A DNA stretch of 64,000 nt from NCBI GenBank assembly GCA_963678675.1, contig OY783192.1, forward strand, positions 10,201,953-10,265,952, read 5' to 3'. A program made the position numbers and the translations under genes. Source of the stretch: Xiphydria camelus. Lineage: Eukaryota > Arthropoda > Insecta > Hymenoptera > Xiphydriidae. The notes below the pieces were generated by a model. That model was given only the letters and a program-made list of their open reading frames with translations. It was not told the DNA's origin and searched no databases. Below, one piece after another: positions 39,612 through 50,311 of this stretch; the first letter of the stretch is position 1, and the number at the start of each line of letters is the position of its first letter.

Positions 39612-41905
39612 CAGACCTCCGAACCTTGTTCCTCGGTTTCCTTTCCCCGGGAGGGCACTTGGGGTCTCTCATGCTGAGCGCATACGGTTTGCCAGCACCA
39701 TAGCAAACCACGCATCTTGCCTCAAACTCGCACGCATCGGCCTTATGGCCCGGCGTACCGCAGTTGAAGCAGGTATACCGCCTATCTTCCGGGTTTGGGC
39801 ATACCGCAAGGACATGGCCAAATCTCCAGCATTTGAAGCACTGTAGGGGCGGTGCCTCAAGTAGCTCCACCCTGGCCACTATCCAGCCAATACGCATGCG
39901 GCCAGTGAACCCCGCTTCGACCGCCACCGCCACCGGCATCTTGGCCCACGTCACGAAAAGGCCGCGCCTCATGGGCTTGATGGCGCCGACCCTGACCTCC
40001 TCCGGGCTACAGCCCCCAATGCGGCTAATCCCGATTACCACCTTTTCAGGGGTCGCGGAGTCGTCCAACTCCGAGATGCGAACCTCCGCCAGCTTAACAG
40101 GGGCCTTAATTATGGCCCTGTCGTCAAAGACCTCGGCCAGCCTCCCTGCTAGCAGCCCCGCTTTGTCTTGGGCCTGTTCCCCCCTTATCGAGATTATTAC
40201 CGCTCGGGTCTGTGTTTTTGTTATTTTCGGCTCGGCGATGCCCAGTTCGTCGAGCGAGATCTTCACCTGTGCCTCGTTTATAGTGTCGCGATAGGAGAAG
40301 CCCTCCTCCTTGCCGGTGATTGTCACCGCCGCCGTCTTGGGTATCCTCCTCCGGGCACCCTTAGGGGGTGGAGGGGGCTTACGGGAAGGCTCACGAGCTG
40401 GGGCGGGTGGACTAACTATCCCAGCCGCCCGCTTATCGGCCTTCGGGGAGAGACAACCTCTTGCCAGGTGTCCTCTCCGACGGTGCGTTTTTCCAATGGA
40501 GGGAATTCAGCCGCCTCAACAATCTCCATAGGAGTATCCAGGACCTGATGCCCTATGATCCTGGGCGGGTCCTTACTGCATCCCGCTACAGGGGTTTCCT
40601 GAGCAAGGGGCAGGGCGTCATTAAAACCGGAGAGAATCTCTTTCCGGATGGCCATAAGAGATTTCAGCTGCTGTTCAATTGTGTTTAGAGGACCAGCAGC
40701 CACCAAATTAGCCGCGGTAAGACGCTTGATCTTCGGCGGCGCGGCCGGAGACGCTTTGTCGGGTATACCTTTCGCCTTTGTTCCTCCTGATTTAGTGGGG
40801 GTGGGGGAAGGAATAGGAGTTGGAGTGGTGAACTTGTCCCTCCCCCTCAAACTCTTACTCCCCACACCACCATTCTTCTGTGTGCTCCTGTCCCCCTCCT
40901 GCGTTCGAGCAGACCCTTTAGGGGTAGGTGGGGGCATAGCCTGCTCCATTTCCACCTCCGAGTCAGACCTCAAACTACGAGATTTCTTCCTCGGGGGTGA
41001 GGCCGGAGAGGTCCGGACACCACAGGCCTCCCTGATCTCCTCTCTCAATCGGGCAATCTCTCGCTCCTTTTCCTCAAGCTTTCGAGCAATCTCACGCTCC
41101 TTTTCCTCAAGCTTGCGGGTAAGCTCGAGGTTCCTCTGCTTAAAGAGGGCGGGGTCCCCCCTCTCTATTGCTTTCTCAACCAAGACGGCAAGTCCCGCCC
41201 CCAAGCTATTGCCAGCGGCTCTAAGCTTCTTGATCATAGTACCTTTTAGGTTGCCACTCTTAGTTCGGACGTACTCGATATTCTTCAGCCACCGCTTCAG
41301 GGCCTCTCCCACAGCAGTGGCCTCCATATTCTTCAAGTCGTCCATATCAGCCTCGGCCTCCGTGGATTCATCCACCTCGGACGAGCCCTTCTCAATATCG
41401 GAGCGCTCCCTGTCGGATTGCCCTTCCGCTCTGGTCTTGGTCTCCTTTCTACGGGAAGCCTTGGTTTTCGTCATAGTGGAGGGAGGCATATCTTCCCCAT
41501 CACTTTCCGGTTCCGGAGTGGGAGAGATGGATCTCCTCCTCCTCCTGGTCTCCCTGAGCCGGACAATAGGAGAGTCCACCTCGGACGGACCGGTCCATAA
41601 GGTTCTCTCTCATCCTCCCAAGGGTCTATTGACCTCGTCCTCATCTCCTTGGGTAGGGGGGGAGTTGAAGTGCCTGCACTTGTACCTATCTCCAACCGCG
41701 CCCTTTTCTCCAAACCGGCCATGAAGTCCACGTCGGGTTCGACAACGATATCCTCAGGTCTCTGAGGCCGATCGGTTGCCCATCCCTCGTAGTGGGATGC
41801 CAACCCCATCGATCCTCTCCGCGAGCCGCTCATAGAACTACATCTAGAGCCTTCTCCCTCGTTCAACGCCTTCGTTTCCTCCATTGTATTTTTGTTAATA
41901 TTCAT
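39586..41905 (-). pseudogene. R1-clade ORF1 (Gag-like), two frameshifts
   Basis: It begins MNINKNTMEETKALNEGEG at 41905. A frameshift near 41590 passes to the 40416-41579 frame, which has an acidic/basic linker, a charged coiled-coil-like region with a duplicated KLEEKEREIAR unit, and a Ser/Pro/Lys-rich region. A second shift near 40340-40430 leads to the C-terminal 246-codon frame. That frame carries three zinc knuckles: CFKCWRFGHVLAVC (residues 163-176), CFNCGTPGHKADAC (186-199) and a longer CVVC... form. ORF1 proteins bind the element RNA. The 358-codon plus-strand frame at 40648-41724 is antisense. Confidence 0.85.
41055..41124 (-). repeat. 33-bp tandem duplication in R1 ORF1
   Basis: CTCCTTTTCCTCAAGCTTTC and its neighbour CTCCTTTTCCTCAAGCTTGC start two 33-base units encoding RKLEEKEREIA twice. 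The duplication lengthens a predicted coiled coil in multiples of 11 residues without shifting frame. Confidence 0.8.
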
Positions 41906-42262
41906 ATTGTTCCCACTAGGAACTAGGGAAATACACCGTCCGCGGCGGCAGAGCCCCGGTTACTACCGTAAGGCCTTCATACGACAGGGTTCGGCACGGT
42001 ACCCCGAAGGCAGCCGATACGACAACATACCCCGTGCCATTCAGATCATCGGCACGGCCGCTAACACCGTGTCTTGGGGGTGGTGATCTCTCCCACTACC
42101 AGGAGGATCCACGTGGATCCGGCGGTTCTTAGTTGATCGCTCACCGCTGTACCCGGCGGCAACTCCCGCCCAAAGAGTAAGGAACCAGCCGGGGACCTCG
42201 GTAAGCGATCGTAAGCCCCCCATCACGTCAAGGTGGCCGCTACGGGAGGGGGGGGGGGTCGA
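41906..42262 (-). other. R1-clade LINE 5' untranslated region
   Basis: About 350 bases of GC-rich sequence between the 5' junction and the ORF1 start, starting with a C homopolymer on the minus strand. Plus-strand frames here are not supported. It probably contains the element's internal promoter, but no motif can be assigned. Confidence 0.6.
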
Positions 42263-42263
42263 T

Positions 42264-43199
42264 CATGTGTCCTAGATCTAAATATTCTTGGAGTACTGCA
42301 TTATACCGTCTCTGTAACTCTGGATCACCCCTTAATCGTCGTTCCAACCCGTGGAAGTGCTTCAGTGCATGCACCTTAAATTCTCCCAGTTGAGACCTTT
42401 TTATTATTGAATGGGAGAGTGACCGTATACTTGCCTGAGGTTTCTTTTTGAACGGAATTGATGAACTGCTCCTCGCAGGACTGTTCGTTTGAGGAGAGAT
42501 GGTATCGTGGTGGAATTTCTTCTATTTCCCAGAACTTATCCAGATCGAAAGCGGGAGTCGTGATGTGCGTTCTTGCCTGGTAGCATGGGAAATTGAGTGT
42601 CACGCTCCCCCCGATGACCCATCCTAATTGTGTCTTTTATATAGCGAGGTTGGAATGGTGGCTCTTGTCGAGTCTGATTTGCCCAATACTCAACATCGCT
42701 GGTGTGGATCCGGAGCTGATGAGTAACTCCTCTTCAGCTGGTAGATGGAAAGACGGATCGGCCGAGGGGAGATTCCTTGGAATTTTGATCCGGCTTCTGT
42801 CGATGATCTCACTGGGCTGCAATCCCCCGATGGTAGGAACTATCAGACAAGTGAGTGTGCGTGTGTGCCCCTTCATTCTAGACTGTATGATTGCCTGAAC
42901 CAAGAAATGAGCCGTTGTAGAGGCGCCGTTGAGAGCTCCGACGGGGATCTCGCATCGTTGCATCGGAAGCTGGTGGCACTTGTGAAAACGACCTTCTAGG
43001 TCGTAAATCTTAATGACTGCTATCAATAGTAGATCGTTGGTGGGTGTGACGGATGCTGGTATTGCCATTGCATAAATCACCGGTGTGTTTGTTGCCAGGC
43101 ATGCTGCTTGCCGATCGCTCGTGCTTGATGGCGTTGTCGCTGGTTGAATCGCTTCCTGGTTAATGTGTAATAAACTGTTGTGTTTACCTTTGCACTTCG
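42264..43199 (-). pseudogene. BEL protease region and linker to RT, deleted
   Basis: The minus strand reads NTPVIYAMAIPASVTPTNDL, IKIYDLEGRFHKCHQLPMQR, then CEIPVGALNGASTTAHFLVQ and continues in the protease/linker region (EEELLISSGSTPAMLSIG). In BEL elements FHKC is normally followed by the protease active-site segment with D-S/T-G; here it passes directly to QLPMQRCEIPVGA, so about 20 residues including the active site are missing. After a stop and a frame change, TQLGWVIGGSV and KFWEIEEIPPR lead to EYLDLGHM at the LINE junction. Confidence 0.75.
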
Positions 43200-44841
43200 G
43201 GCAGTTTTATAATGCGCATTGTTATGTGTAATGACCAATGCGTAGACATTTCAAGCACAACTGGGCGGCTTTGACAGTTTGGATCCTTTCGTTGATTGGC
43301 AGTGCTAGTAGCTTGCTATAACGGTACGTTGGGTGACTTTCCTTGCATATCGGGCACCCGCCGTTGTGATTACCGAGGTTCGCTAGATATGTAGAGTGAG
43401 TCTTGTTGTCTCCTGTCCTTGTTTTAGAATTGAAGCTGTTCTTAGGATTCGATGGCGTGGAATTATGGGTTGAAATTGATGTCACTTCAGTTGAATACAA
43501 TGATGCTTTCCTCAAGAACTGGATCAGTTCTTCATAAGTAGGCATTGATGAATCTGATAGTGTTTTTTCCCATTCCCTGCGCGTCGTCTTATTTAACTTT
43601 TGTATGATGAGGTAAACTTTTTTTTTTTAAGAAGGGGGAATACTTTTTACGCACGCCCGGGTTCGGCACTAACCCGAGCAGTATGGGACTCGAGGACATC
43701 CCGCCACAGTATGTTTTGCCTGCGAGTGCAATGCGGGAGCCCCCCCCCCCCTCTAAACCTCCATCCTCACCACCCATGATGGAAAGAGCCCCTGGGATCG
43801 ACCAACTAGGGCCCGTCTGCAGAGAGCTCTCCGGGTGTGAACTCAGTCGCTTCCTCGTTCTCGCATACATATAGTGCCAGCGACCTCTTCCATGACACTT
43901 AAGAGTGCCTACTACCTCTCTTCCGGAAGACGGTACAAAAGACCGCCACTTCAGACCCAAGCAAAAGGGAGGATGATCGAGCTAGCGCCGGAGACGTGAG
44001 GGAAGCACAACTCACGGCCCACAGGCTGACACATGATGAGGTAAACTAGTAAACTACTCCAGTTATCGACTGGTTGATCCAATGATTTTAACGCCCGAGT
44101 ATGCTGTTGAACATTGTTGATAAGTCCCCGTAGATCTTCGGCTGATTCCCTAAATAGTTGAGGAAGCTTGAAGAGCAGTTCGATGTGCCTCAGGATGATG
44201 ACGCGATTGTTGTCATATGTTAACTTTAACAACTCCCAGGCTTCTGCGTAGTTGTCCTCGGTTGTTTCAAGAGAATGAATGACCTTTTTTGCTTCATCGA
44301 TGAGTATTGAACGTAGATACTGCAATTTCTGAACACTGGTTAGCCCTTCATGTTTATCGATCACAACAGTGAAGGCGTCCTTGAATGCTAGCTAATTTTC
44401 GTATCTTTCGTCAAACTTTGGCAGGTCTATCTTGGGTAGTTTGATCGCTGCTGTTCGATTGCTGCCAGGAGTCGTGGATGACTGCTGCTCGTGTGTGACT
44501 GAGGTCGCTCGACTCGATTGCGGTATTGATGGGCGAAGATGCTGGTCGGCTTCAGCGAGATAATCGTAATAGTTCTCTAACATTTCGAAACCTACCTCCT
44601 CATAATGTGCGTTAGGTTCGAGAGCTTCTAATGTAACCTGTAGGTCTGGGAGATTTCTCATAGTTTCCTCGAGTTTCTCTACTCGAATTTGAAGCTTCTT
44701 GAGATTTTGCTCTCTGAGGAAAGCGTCGACTGCCTTCTTGAAGTTTGTGAGGGTGGCTTTAATGTGACCGCGTCGTATTATTAGCATTTTTACCTGTTCT
44801 TTTGTCGACGTTGCTGTGGAAGTCGCTGCCTTCTCCGTCAT
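43200..44841 (-). pseudogene. BEL gag, interrupted
   Basis: Start MTEKAATSTATSTKEQVKML at 44841. A nonsense codon at 44392-44394 falls where the family has Trp (KFDERYEN stop LAFKDAF). The frame continues with SVQKLQYLRSILIDEAKKVI and the Gag central domain to SSLLVYLI, where the 414-bp insertion enters. It resumes as VYLIIQKLNKTTRREW and ends with zinc-knuckle sequence (CPICKESHPTYRYSK, then AQLCLKCLRIGHYT and, after a stop, CPKCKGKHNSLLH). Gag forms the capsid and binds RNA; this copy is non-functional. Confidence 0.8.
43619..44032 (-). mobile_element. 414-bp poly(A) retroposed insertion in gag
   Basis: It is flanked by the 15-bp duplication ATGATGAGGTAAACT (43604-43618, 44033-44047). On the minus strand it ends in a run of A (poly-T at 43619-43629 on plus), the mark of target-primed retroposition. 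The sequence is GC-rich with a poly-C/G tract at 43740-43751. It is probably the 5'-truncated 3' end of a LINE or a SINE; the 123-codon frame across it is not a recognised protein. Confidence 0.85.
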
Positions 44842-44956
44842 GATGCAGACGTAGTTGAATATTCACTCGATCACTTTCGTAGCACCTTTCACCGTAGTAT
44901 TGCGTGGAGGGATCAAAATAGTTGACTGGATCCGGCTCGCGAAGGACCACAAAATA
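44842..44956 (-). other. BEL leader with candidate primer-binding site
   Basis: Directly after the 5' LTR the minus strand reads TATTTTGTGGTCCTTCGCGA. TGG followed by a GC-rich stretch a few bases inside the LTR is the expected place for tRNA priming. The particular tRNA cannot be identified from the sequence alone. Confidence 0.5.
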
Positions 44957-45423
44957 TGTTCGGTCGTCGCGCGATTTATTTGATTTGATGTACTCGGGGT
45001 TGTAAGGCCCGAGAACGCTATTGTATACGACGCGGCTTGTCCGAACTACCTTTAGATATATTTCAATCTATTGGCTAATTAATTGACACCGCACTCATTC
45101 TAATAATACGATGTATTGATAATACGGAGATACAGTGTTTACAGTGTCGAATGTATTTTACAATGTTCTACAAATCGATTAACTCGGTATGGACCTTGTA
45201 GTCTTGAATTCTGTGAGTTTTATACATTGAAAAATGAAATCGCGAGATCAATGCCTTTTTGAACTCCGAAGTAGTAAACAACGCGAAGAGCCTTGCGGAA
45301 CCGAGAGCAACGTCTCTCGTTTATTTTCTCTTTGTAATTAAAAAACGTTACGTGAATGACCTATCGAGGGGATAGCGTAAGTCGACGCTATGCAATCTTC
45401 GTCAGTCGTCGTGAGACGGAACA
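44957..45423 (-). repeat. BEL 5' LTR
   Basis: 467 bp, matching the other LTR throughout with scattered differences, ending GGAACA before the ATATT duplication. In the minus orientation it is the upstream LTR and would carry the promoter. Confidence 0.92.
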
Positions 45424-45601
45424 ATATTGGAGTAATGTGGTTGTGTTTTGGAATTACCATGTTTACATATTACATTTTTATGAAGCAGCGATGATACATT
45501 AACATGAAATTCACTTTAAAATAACATGCACCTTGAAATAAACTGCATTACTTTTTTTTGTTCCCTTAATTGAAGCTAAATATTCCACTAGTACGTTTGC
45601 A

Positions 45602-47419
45602 ATGTCGTATTTATTCATCTATTTTTATTCATGTAATATTTTGTTGACATTACATGTACACAATAACGTTGACTTATACGTATCTCGAGACAAGAAATAT
45701 CTTAATTTTCTTATACCAATGCATTGGACCAAAGCGCAATCTAGAAAAGATTGTTATTTCTGCAAAACATATCTAACTGGGTACAGTATGAAAAATAAAT
45801 CACATATAAAGTATGCTAACGTTACGAGTGTCATACTACCTGTTATTTCCAACGAGGAAAATACAAACAAACGGAATTTTAGTTCAGATGGAATGGAAAT
45901 AGACGAGATTAAAGCAAACGTTGAAAGAGAAAATATAGATCAGCGTAGAGATTGTGTGAATGAGGATGAACAGTACGATGATAATAATAGAGATAAGAGC
46001 TATATGAGTGGACCTGATAGCGAAGATGAAAGTTACACGAGTGAAAATGAAACTGATAATGACGATGAGAGATATATGAGCGGAAATGAAAGTGGCAGCC
46101 AAGATGGCCAAACGAATGATGATGAAAGTGAAACTGAAGATGATTCTCATGAATACGTTCCAACGGGTTGTAAGAATAAAAAGCTTCAATTGTTCTCACA
46201 GGAAGAACTGAACGATTTCATTCGTAACATGGGATTGCCGAAAGATGTTGCCGAGTACTGTGCTTCTACGTTGAAAAAGAGAAATCTGCTGAAGAAGAAA
46301 ACGAAGGTAACGTTTTACAGGACAAGAGAAAAAAAATTTAGGAGCTTTTTCTCTCGTAATTCAAATAAGTCTCTCGTTTATTGTAATAATGTCAAAGGAT
46401 TAATCGACGAATTGAAGCCCGATACTTATAGTGCTGATCAATGGAGACTTTTTATCGATTCTAGTAAACGTAGTCTCAAAGCAGTCTTACTCCACAATAC
46501 TAATGTATACGCACCAATTCCAGTTGCGCATTGGACTGTTATGAATGAATCGTATGAATATTTGAAAACTCTATTAGCAGCAATAAAATATGATGACCAC
46601 AAATGGCAAGTTTGCGGAGATTTAAAAATCCTCACAATAATTCTGAGACAGAAATCTGGCTATACAAAAAAACCGTGTTATCTTTGTAAATGGGATAGTA
46701 GAGATAAACAAAATCATTACGTGAAAAAGGTTTGGGAACCTAGAACATCCTTCGTTGTAGGATCCGACAATATCTTACAGCAGCCGTTGATAGATTCAAA
46801 GAAGGTATTGATACCTCCATTACATATAAAGTTAGGACTCATGAAACAATTCGTCAAAGCGTTGAATAAAGAAAGCGATTGTTACAAATACTTACGAGAT
46901 CAATTTCCAGGTCTATCTGATGCTAAAATAGGCGCGTGAGTATTCGATGGACCTCAGATCAGAAAAATGTTTAGAGACAATCACTTCGTAACTCAAATGA
47001 GCTCTATTGAGAAGAATGCGTGGGTCAGCTTCAAGAAAGTATGTAGTAATTTTCTAGGCAATCATAAGAGCTCGGACTACAACAAAATAATATCTGACAT
47101 GGTTGAGAATTTCAGGAGATTGGAATGTAACATTAGTTTAAAAATACATATGATGGACAGTCATGTGGACGAATTTCCAGATAACGTTGGCAATTTCAGT
47201 GAAGAACAAGGAGAACGTTTCCACCAAGATATTAAAGATGTAGAACGAAGATTTCAGGGTAGATGGGATGAAAAGATGATGGCAGATTTCTGTTGGATGT
47301 TGTAGAGAGAAAGCGCGGAAAAAGGAAAAAAACGCAAGAGAAATCCCTTGCACAGATCTTTTGAGAATAAACGAGTACGTTATAAAAGAAGGCGAAACGA
47401 TGAAGAAGTAGCAGAGTGA
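45602..47419 (+). pseudogene. Uncharacterised transposase-like protein, two nonsense codons
   Basis: One frame is open for 605 codons apart from TGA at 46937-46939 and TAG at 47303-47305; there is no frameshift. Features in order: SRKDCYFCKTYLTGYS (Cys51, Cys54), an acidic Ser/Asp/Glu-rich stretch (about 97-186), QWRLFIDSSKRSLKAVLLHN (Asp286), WQVCGDLKILTIILR (Asp340), KKPCYLCKWDSR (Cys359, Cys362), LIPPLHIKLGLMKQFVKAL, and after the TGA a block ending FSEEQGERFHQDIKDVERRF and RWDEKMMADFCWML. After the TAG a basic tail of 37 residues follows. The order Asp, Asp, zinc-binding pair, SEEQGE resembles an RNase H-fold transposase, and I associate the conserved blocks with a widespread invertebrate family lacking a name. 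That is inference; no terminal repeats were found. The first 40 residues are uncertain. Confidence 0.7.
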
Positions 47420-48540
47420 AATACAAAATACACGTTCCAGCGACTCCAAAAATATAACGGAGTGATGATGCGAAAAGATTTGAACATTTTTGCTGGATTT
47501 GACCTTGAAATGAACTTGACTCTGACATGCTGGTGGCAAACGAACCTCGGATTCTAACTCAGTGACCTCGAAAACATATTGACGTGGAAGTTTATTCTCG
47601 TGAAGACACATTTTCTTATTTTTGCAATTGTCATATGAACCTTCCATACAATAATATAAAGTGACCTTGAAATGACCTTAGGGGTTATGTTATCAAAAAA
47701 ATTGGATACATATCTAGACGTAAAATTTCCCGTTCTTTCAGAATCTGCAGTAAAAAAATTCATTTTTGGGAGAATAAATACATTTGACCTTGAAATGACC
47801 TTGAATTTGACCTTGTCGGATCAAACGGACATCGGATTTGGATTCAGCGAAGTTAAAAACATAAAGATATACTGGTCTGATTCCGGGAACAGGAACTTTT
47901 TTTTTGTGTGCCTGTGTATTATAATAGGACATCCGAGAATGTAGTGGTTCGACTAATAAACATATCAAGTGACTTGTAGTTATTTATTTCTTATCGTGCA
48001 ATACATTCGTCGTACTTAAGAGGTACCAAATTCACCTTGATAAATGTAAATCTTTTAGTTTAATCGAGGGGAGGCCACTCATTTATAGATACCTCTAAGT
48101 ATATGTTGTGATTCTTTACGAGAATTTTGAGTACCTATCGCTAAATATTCTACGAACGTTTTCTCATACTGAGCGGACGGCTAACTCAACGGACTTTACA
48201 TTTTTACGATTTTCCCCGCAATAGGTCTCTAATTAATACCTCTCTTAACTGTTAATTTCAGCACAACCCTCGCTTAATCGAACCCGATGCAGGTAATTAA
48301 TATTGGCAAGAAAATGAGTTCCATGGAATGACCGGTTGGGAAAACTTGACCTATCCAGGTATAAGGGGTCATCGAGGTAGCAACGGTACTTTGGGACCAG
48401 GGAAATACCATGCGTCATTCCTTGTTTTCACCATTACATTAGCCAATCAGAGCGCATTGCAGTCTCACCCTACCCCCACCATCTTACAATTTCTAGGCTA
48501 CATAAGTCGTAAGTAAAATGCGCGTTAATTTTCAGCTCTC
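47420..48540. other. Spacer with TGACCTTGA-rich segment
   Basis: TGACCTTGAAATGA-type words occur near 47499, 47661, 47787 and twice more by 47815. The 169-codon minus frame (47138-47647) is antisense to the upstream gene. The rest shows no gene. Confidence 0.5.
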
Positions 48541-48546
48541 AGTTCT

Positions 48547-48590
48547 CAGTCAGTCAGTCAGTCAGTCAGTCAGTCAGTCAGTCAGTCTGT
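48547..48590. repeat. (CAGT)n microsatellite
   Basis: About ten CAGT units, one interrupted by TCTG near the end. Confidence 0.95.
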
Positions 48591-48856
48591 CAGTTAATAA
48601 TCAACAACCGGAATGTCGTGCTGTGTATAACATTCGTGAATAAACATCATTAAATCTACAATGCGTTGTGTAGAATATCACTCTCAGGATTCCACAGAAG
48701 TTCTCTGCAAAGAAGTATGAGAAGGTTCGATCCTGAGAGACGGGGTCACTGAACAGATACTAATAAATCGTTGTTAAAAAGTCATCTGCAGTTTCGCTGA
48801 TAGAGAACAACCAACCGAACTTCATTGGTGTGTGAAAACCGCGAACGAGTGTGTTA

Positions 48857-49905
48857 ATGATGGAAACCTTAACAGTCGAAGAAAAATCCGAAATGAATTT
48901 CATTTATGGAGAAGCCGGACGCAACATTCAGAATACGCGCGAATTGTATGCACAGCGTTTTCCCCATAGAAGACATCCATCCGCTAAGTCATATTATCGT
49001 GTTGTGCACCAGTTTTCTGAAGATGGCAGTATTCAACTAAGGAAAAGACAACGTCGACGAACAGTAACTGGAGAAGAAAGTGAACCTGCAGTACTAGCTA
49101 CGGTCAATACAACTCCACACACAAGTTCTCGTGCACTTTCTCATGATCTTGCCATCTCATAAACAAGCATTGTTAGAATACTGAAACGTCACAAATTTCA
49201 TCCCTACCACATATCTCTCCATCAGCAACTTCATGGCGATGACTTTCACAATCGAGTCACATTTTATCAAGGGGCACGTGCACAATTACGAACTGATGGA
49301 AACTTTTTTCACCAAGTACTATTTTCTGATGAGTTAAGTTTTACGAGTTATGAAAAAGTGAACAGGATTATTGGTCTTCAGAAAATCCAAGATGGTTGCG
49401 TGAAGTACAAATGCAGAGACAATGGACGGTAAATGTTTGGTGTGGCATAATTGGTGATAAATTAATAGGGCCTGTCTTCATTGATGGTGCTTTGACGGGA
49501 GCAGTGTACACTGAGTTGTAGACCTTCAATTATCACAGCTTCTTGAAGACATACCACTACAAGTCAGAAGGAACATGTGGTACCAGCACGATGGTTGTCC
49601 AGCACATTATGCACGGACGTCACATGCAATATTGACCGGGATTATCCTAGGCGGGACGAGGTGGTCCAGTGCATTGGCCCGCCCGATCCCCTGATTTGAC
49701 TTTCCTAGATTTTTTTTTGTGGGGAAATCTTAAACCACAAGTTTTTACCAAGAGGTACCAACCACACCGGAAAATATGCAAGAACGCACTAGAAATGCTT
49801 GCCGCAACATTGACAGAGGCATGTTAGTACGGACGGTGGACAATTTTGCAGTACACATTGAACCATGTATTGTAGTAGAAAGCCATCACTTTGAACATCT
49901 GTTAA
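48857..49905 (+). pseudogene. DUF4817-type transposase, broken
   Basis: From the ATG at 48857: METLTVEEKSEMNFIYGEAG, RNIQNTRELYAQRFPHRRHP, SYYRVVHQFSEDGSIQLRKR, the helix-turn-helix segment found at the N-terminus of many ant and other insect mariner-like transposases (DUF4817). A stop falls at 49160-49162. The catalytic domain is then readable in pieces: QVLFSDELSFTSY, MWYQHDGCPAHYARTSHA (second Asp in HDG) and a frame-shifted SPDLTFLDFFL-like segment near 49685-49720. At least two frameshifts and several stops. Cut-and-paste transposase by family; inactive here. Confidence 0.8.
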
Positions 49906-50311
49906 AATAATTAACTTTTAATTTCCGGGTGCAATAACTGGCAAATAAATGTTACTTCCTTCTTGCAATAACTTGGGGTACGTAATAAAATTCTGTTACT
50001 CTCATAAATAACATTTCTATATTCAATGCGTAATTACTTGTAAACGCTGAAAGTAAACACGAAAAGTTATGCAACAAAAGTTGTTACGTTTTGTACGAAG
50101 AAGACGAGTCATTAAAAAAAATAGAGGTTCCTATTTAAGAAATCAAAGTTTACCTTCAAATAACCTTGAAATTCTAAACCAAATGAACCAAACGTATAAT
50201 CATTAAATCCCACTTGTAAAACGATGATACATTTGTCTGAAACATTTTTCTCTCAAATGCTTAATTTTCAAGGTATTCACGTTTGTCAACTTAAATGGCC
50301 CACCCTGTATA
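49906..50311 (+). mobile_element. 3' flank and right terminus of transposon
   Basis: The non-coding sequence after the transposase ends TTAAATGGCCCACCCTGTATA (~50291-50311), a typical CACCCTGTATA right end of TA-inserting insect elements. A matching TATACAGGGTGGGCC left end is not found upstream, so the element appears to be left-truncated. Confidence 0.5.

Larger units (their letters stand above)
36930..42262 (-). mobile_element. R1-clade LINE nested in BEL
   Basis: A 5.3-kb non-LTR element sits inside the BEL coding region. On the minus strand the host reads EYLDLGHM before it and TEINQGEL after it, so the junctions are precise; TCATG is present at both edges (36925-36929, 42263-42267) as a likely target duplication. 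It has a 5' region, ORF1 with zinc knuckles, and ORF2 with endonuclease and RT. Its 5' end starts with a run of C on the minus strand (42246-42258). The 3' end is truncated inside ORF2 with no UTR or poly(A). The flanks are not 28S rDNA. Confidence 0.85.
33463..45423 (-). mobile_element. BEL/Pao LTR retrotransposon with nested LINEs
   Basis: Two LTRs (33463-33925 and 44957-45423) begin TGTTCGGTC and end GGAACA, and are flanked by the 5-bp duplication ATATT (33458-33462, 45424-45428). The minus strand carries Gag, protease-region, RT, RNase H and integrase sequence in BEL order. Two later insertions, 36930-42262 and 43619-44032, account for about 5.8 kb; removing them leaves about 6.2 kb, normal for BEL/Pao. 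The LTRs look about 93-95 percent identical by eye, so insertion is not very recent. Multiple stops and deletions make it non-autonomous. Confidence 0.92.

Noticed and set aside
40648..41724. 358-codon plus-strand frame, and 38124-38876 (250 codons) nearby
   Set aside because: Both are antisense to the GC-rich R1-clade ORF1/ORF2, which carry zinc knuckles and RT motifs on the minus strand; the plus frames are Ser/Pro/Arg-rich shadows.
36930..42262. Possible rDNA context because R1 elements target 28S genes
   Set aside because: The flanks are BEL coding sequence, not 28S rRNA; this R1-clade copy is not in rDNA.
46937..46939. Programmed readthrough of the in-frame TGA
   Set aside because: A second in-frame stop (47303-47305) interrupts conserved-looking sequence and the window is full of pseudogenes; simple nonsense decay is the economical explanation, though it is untested.
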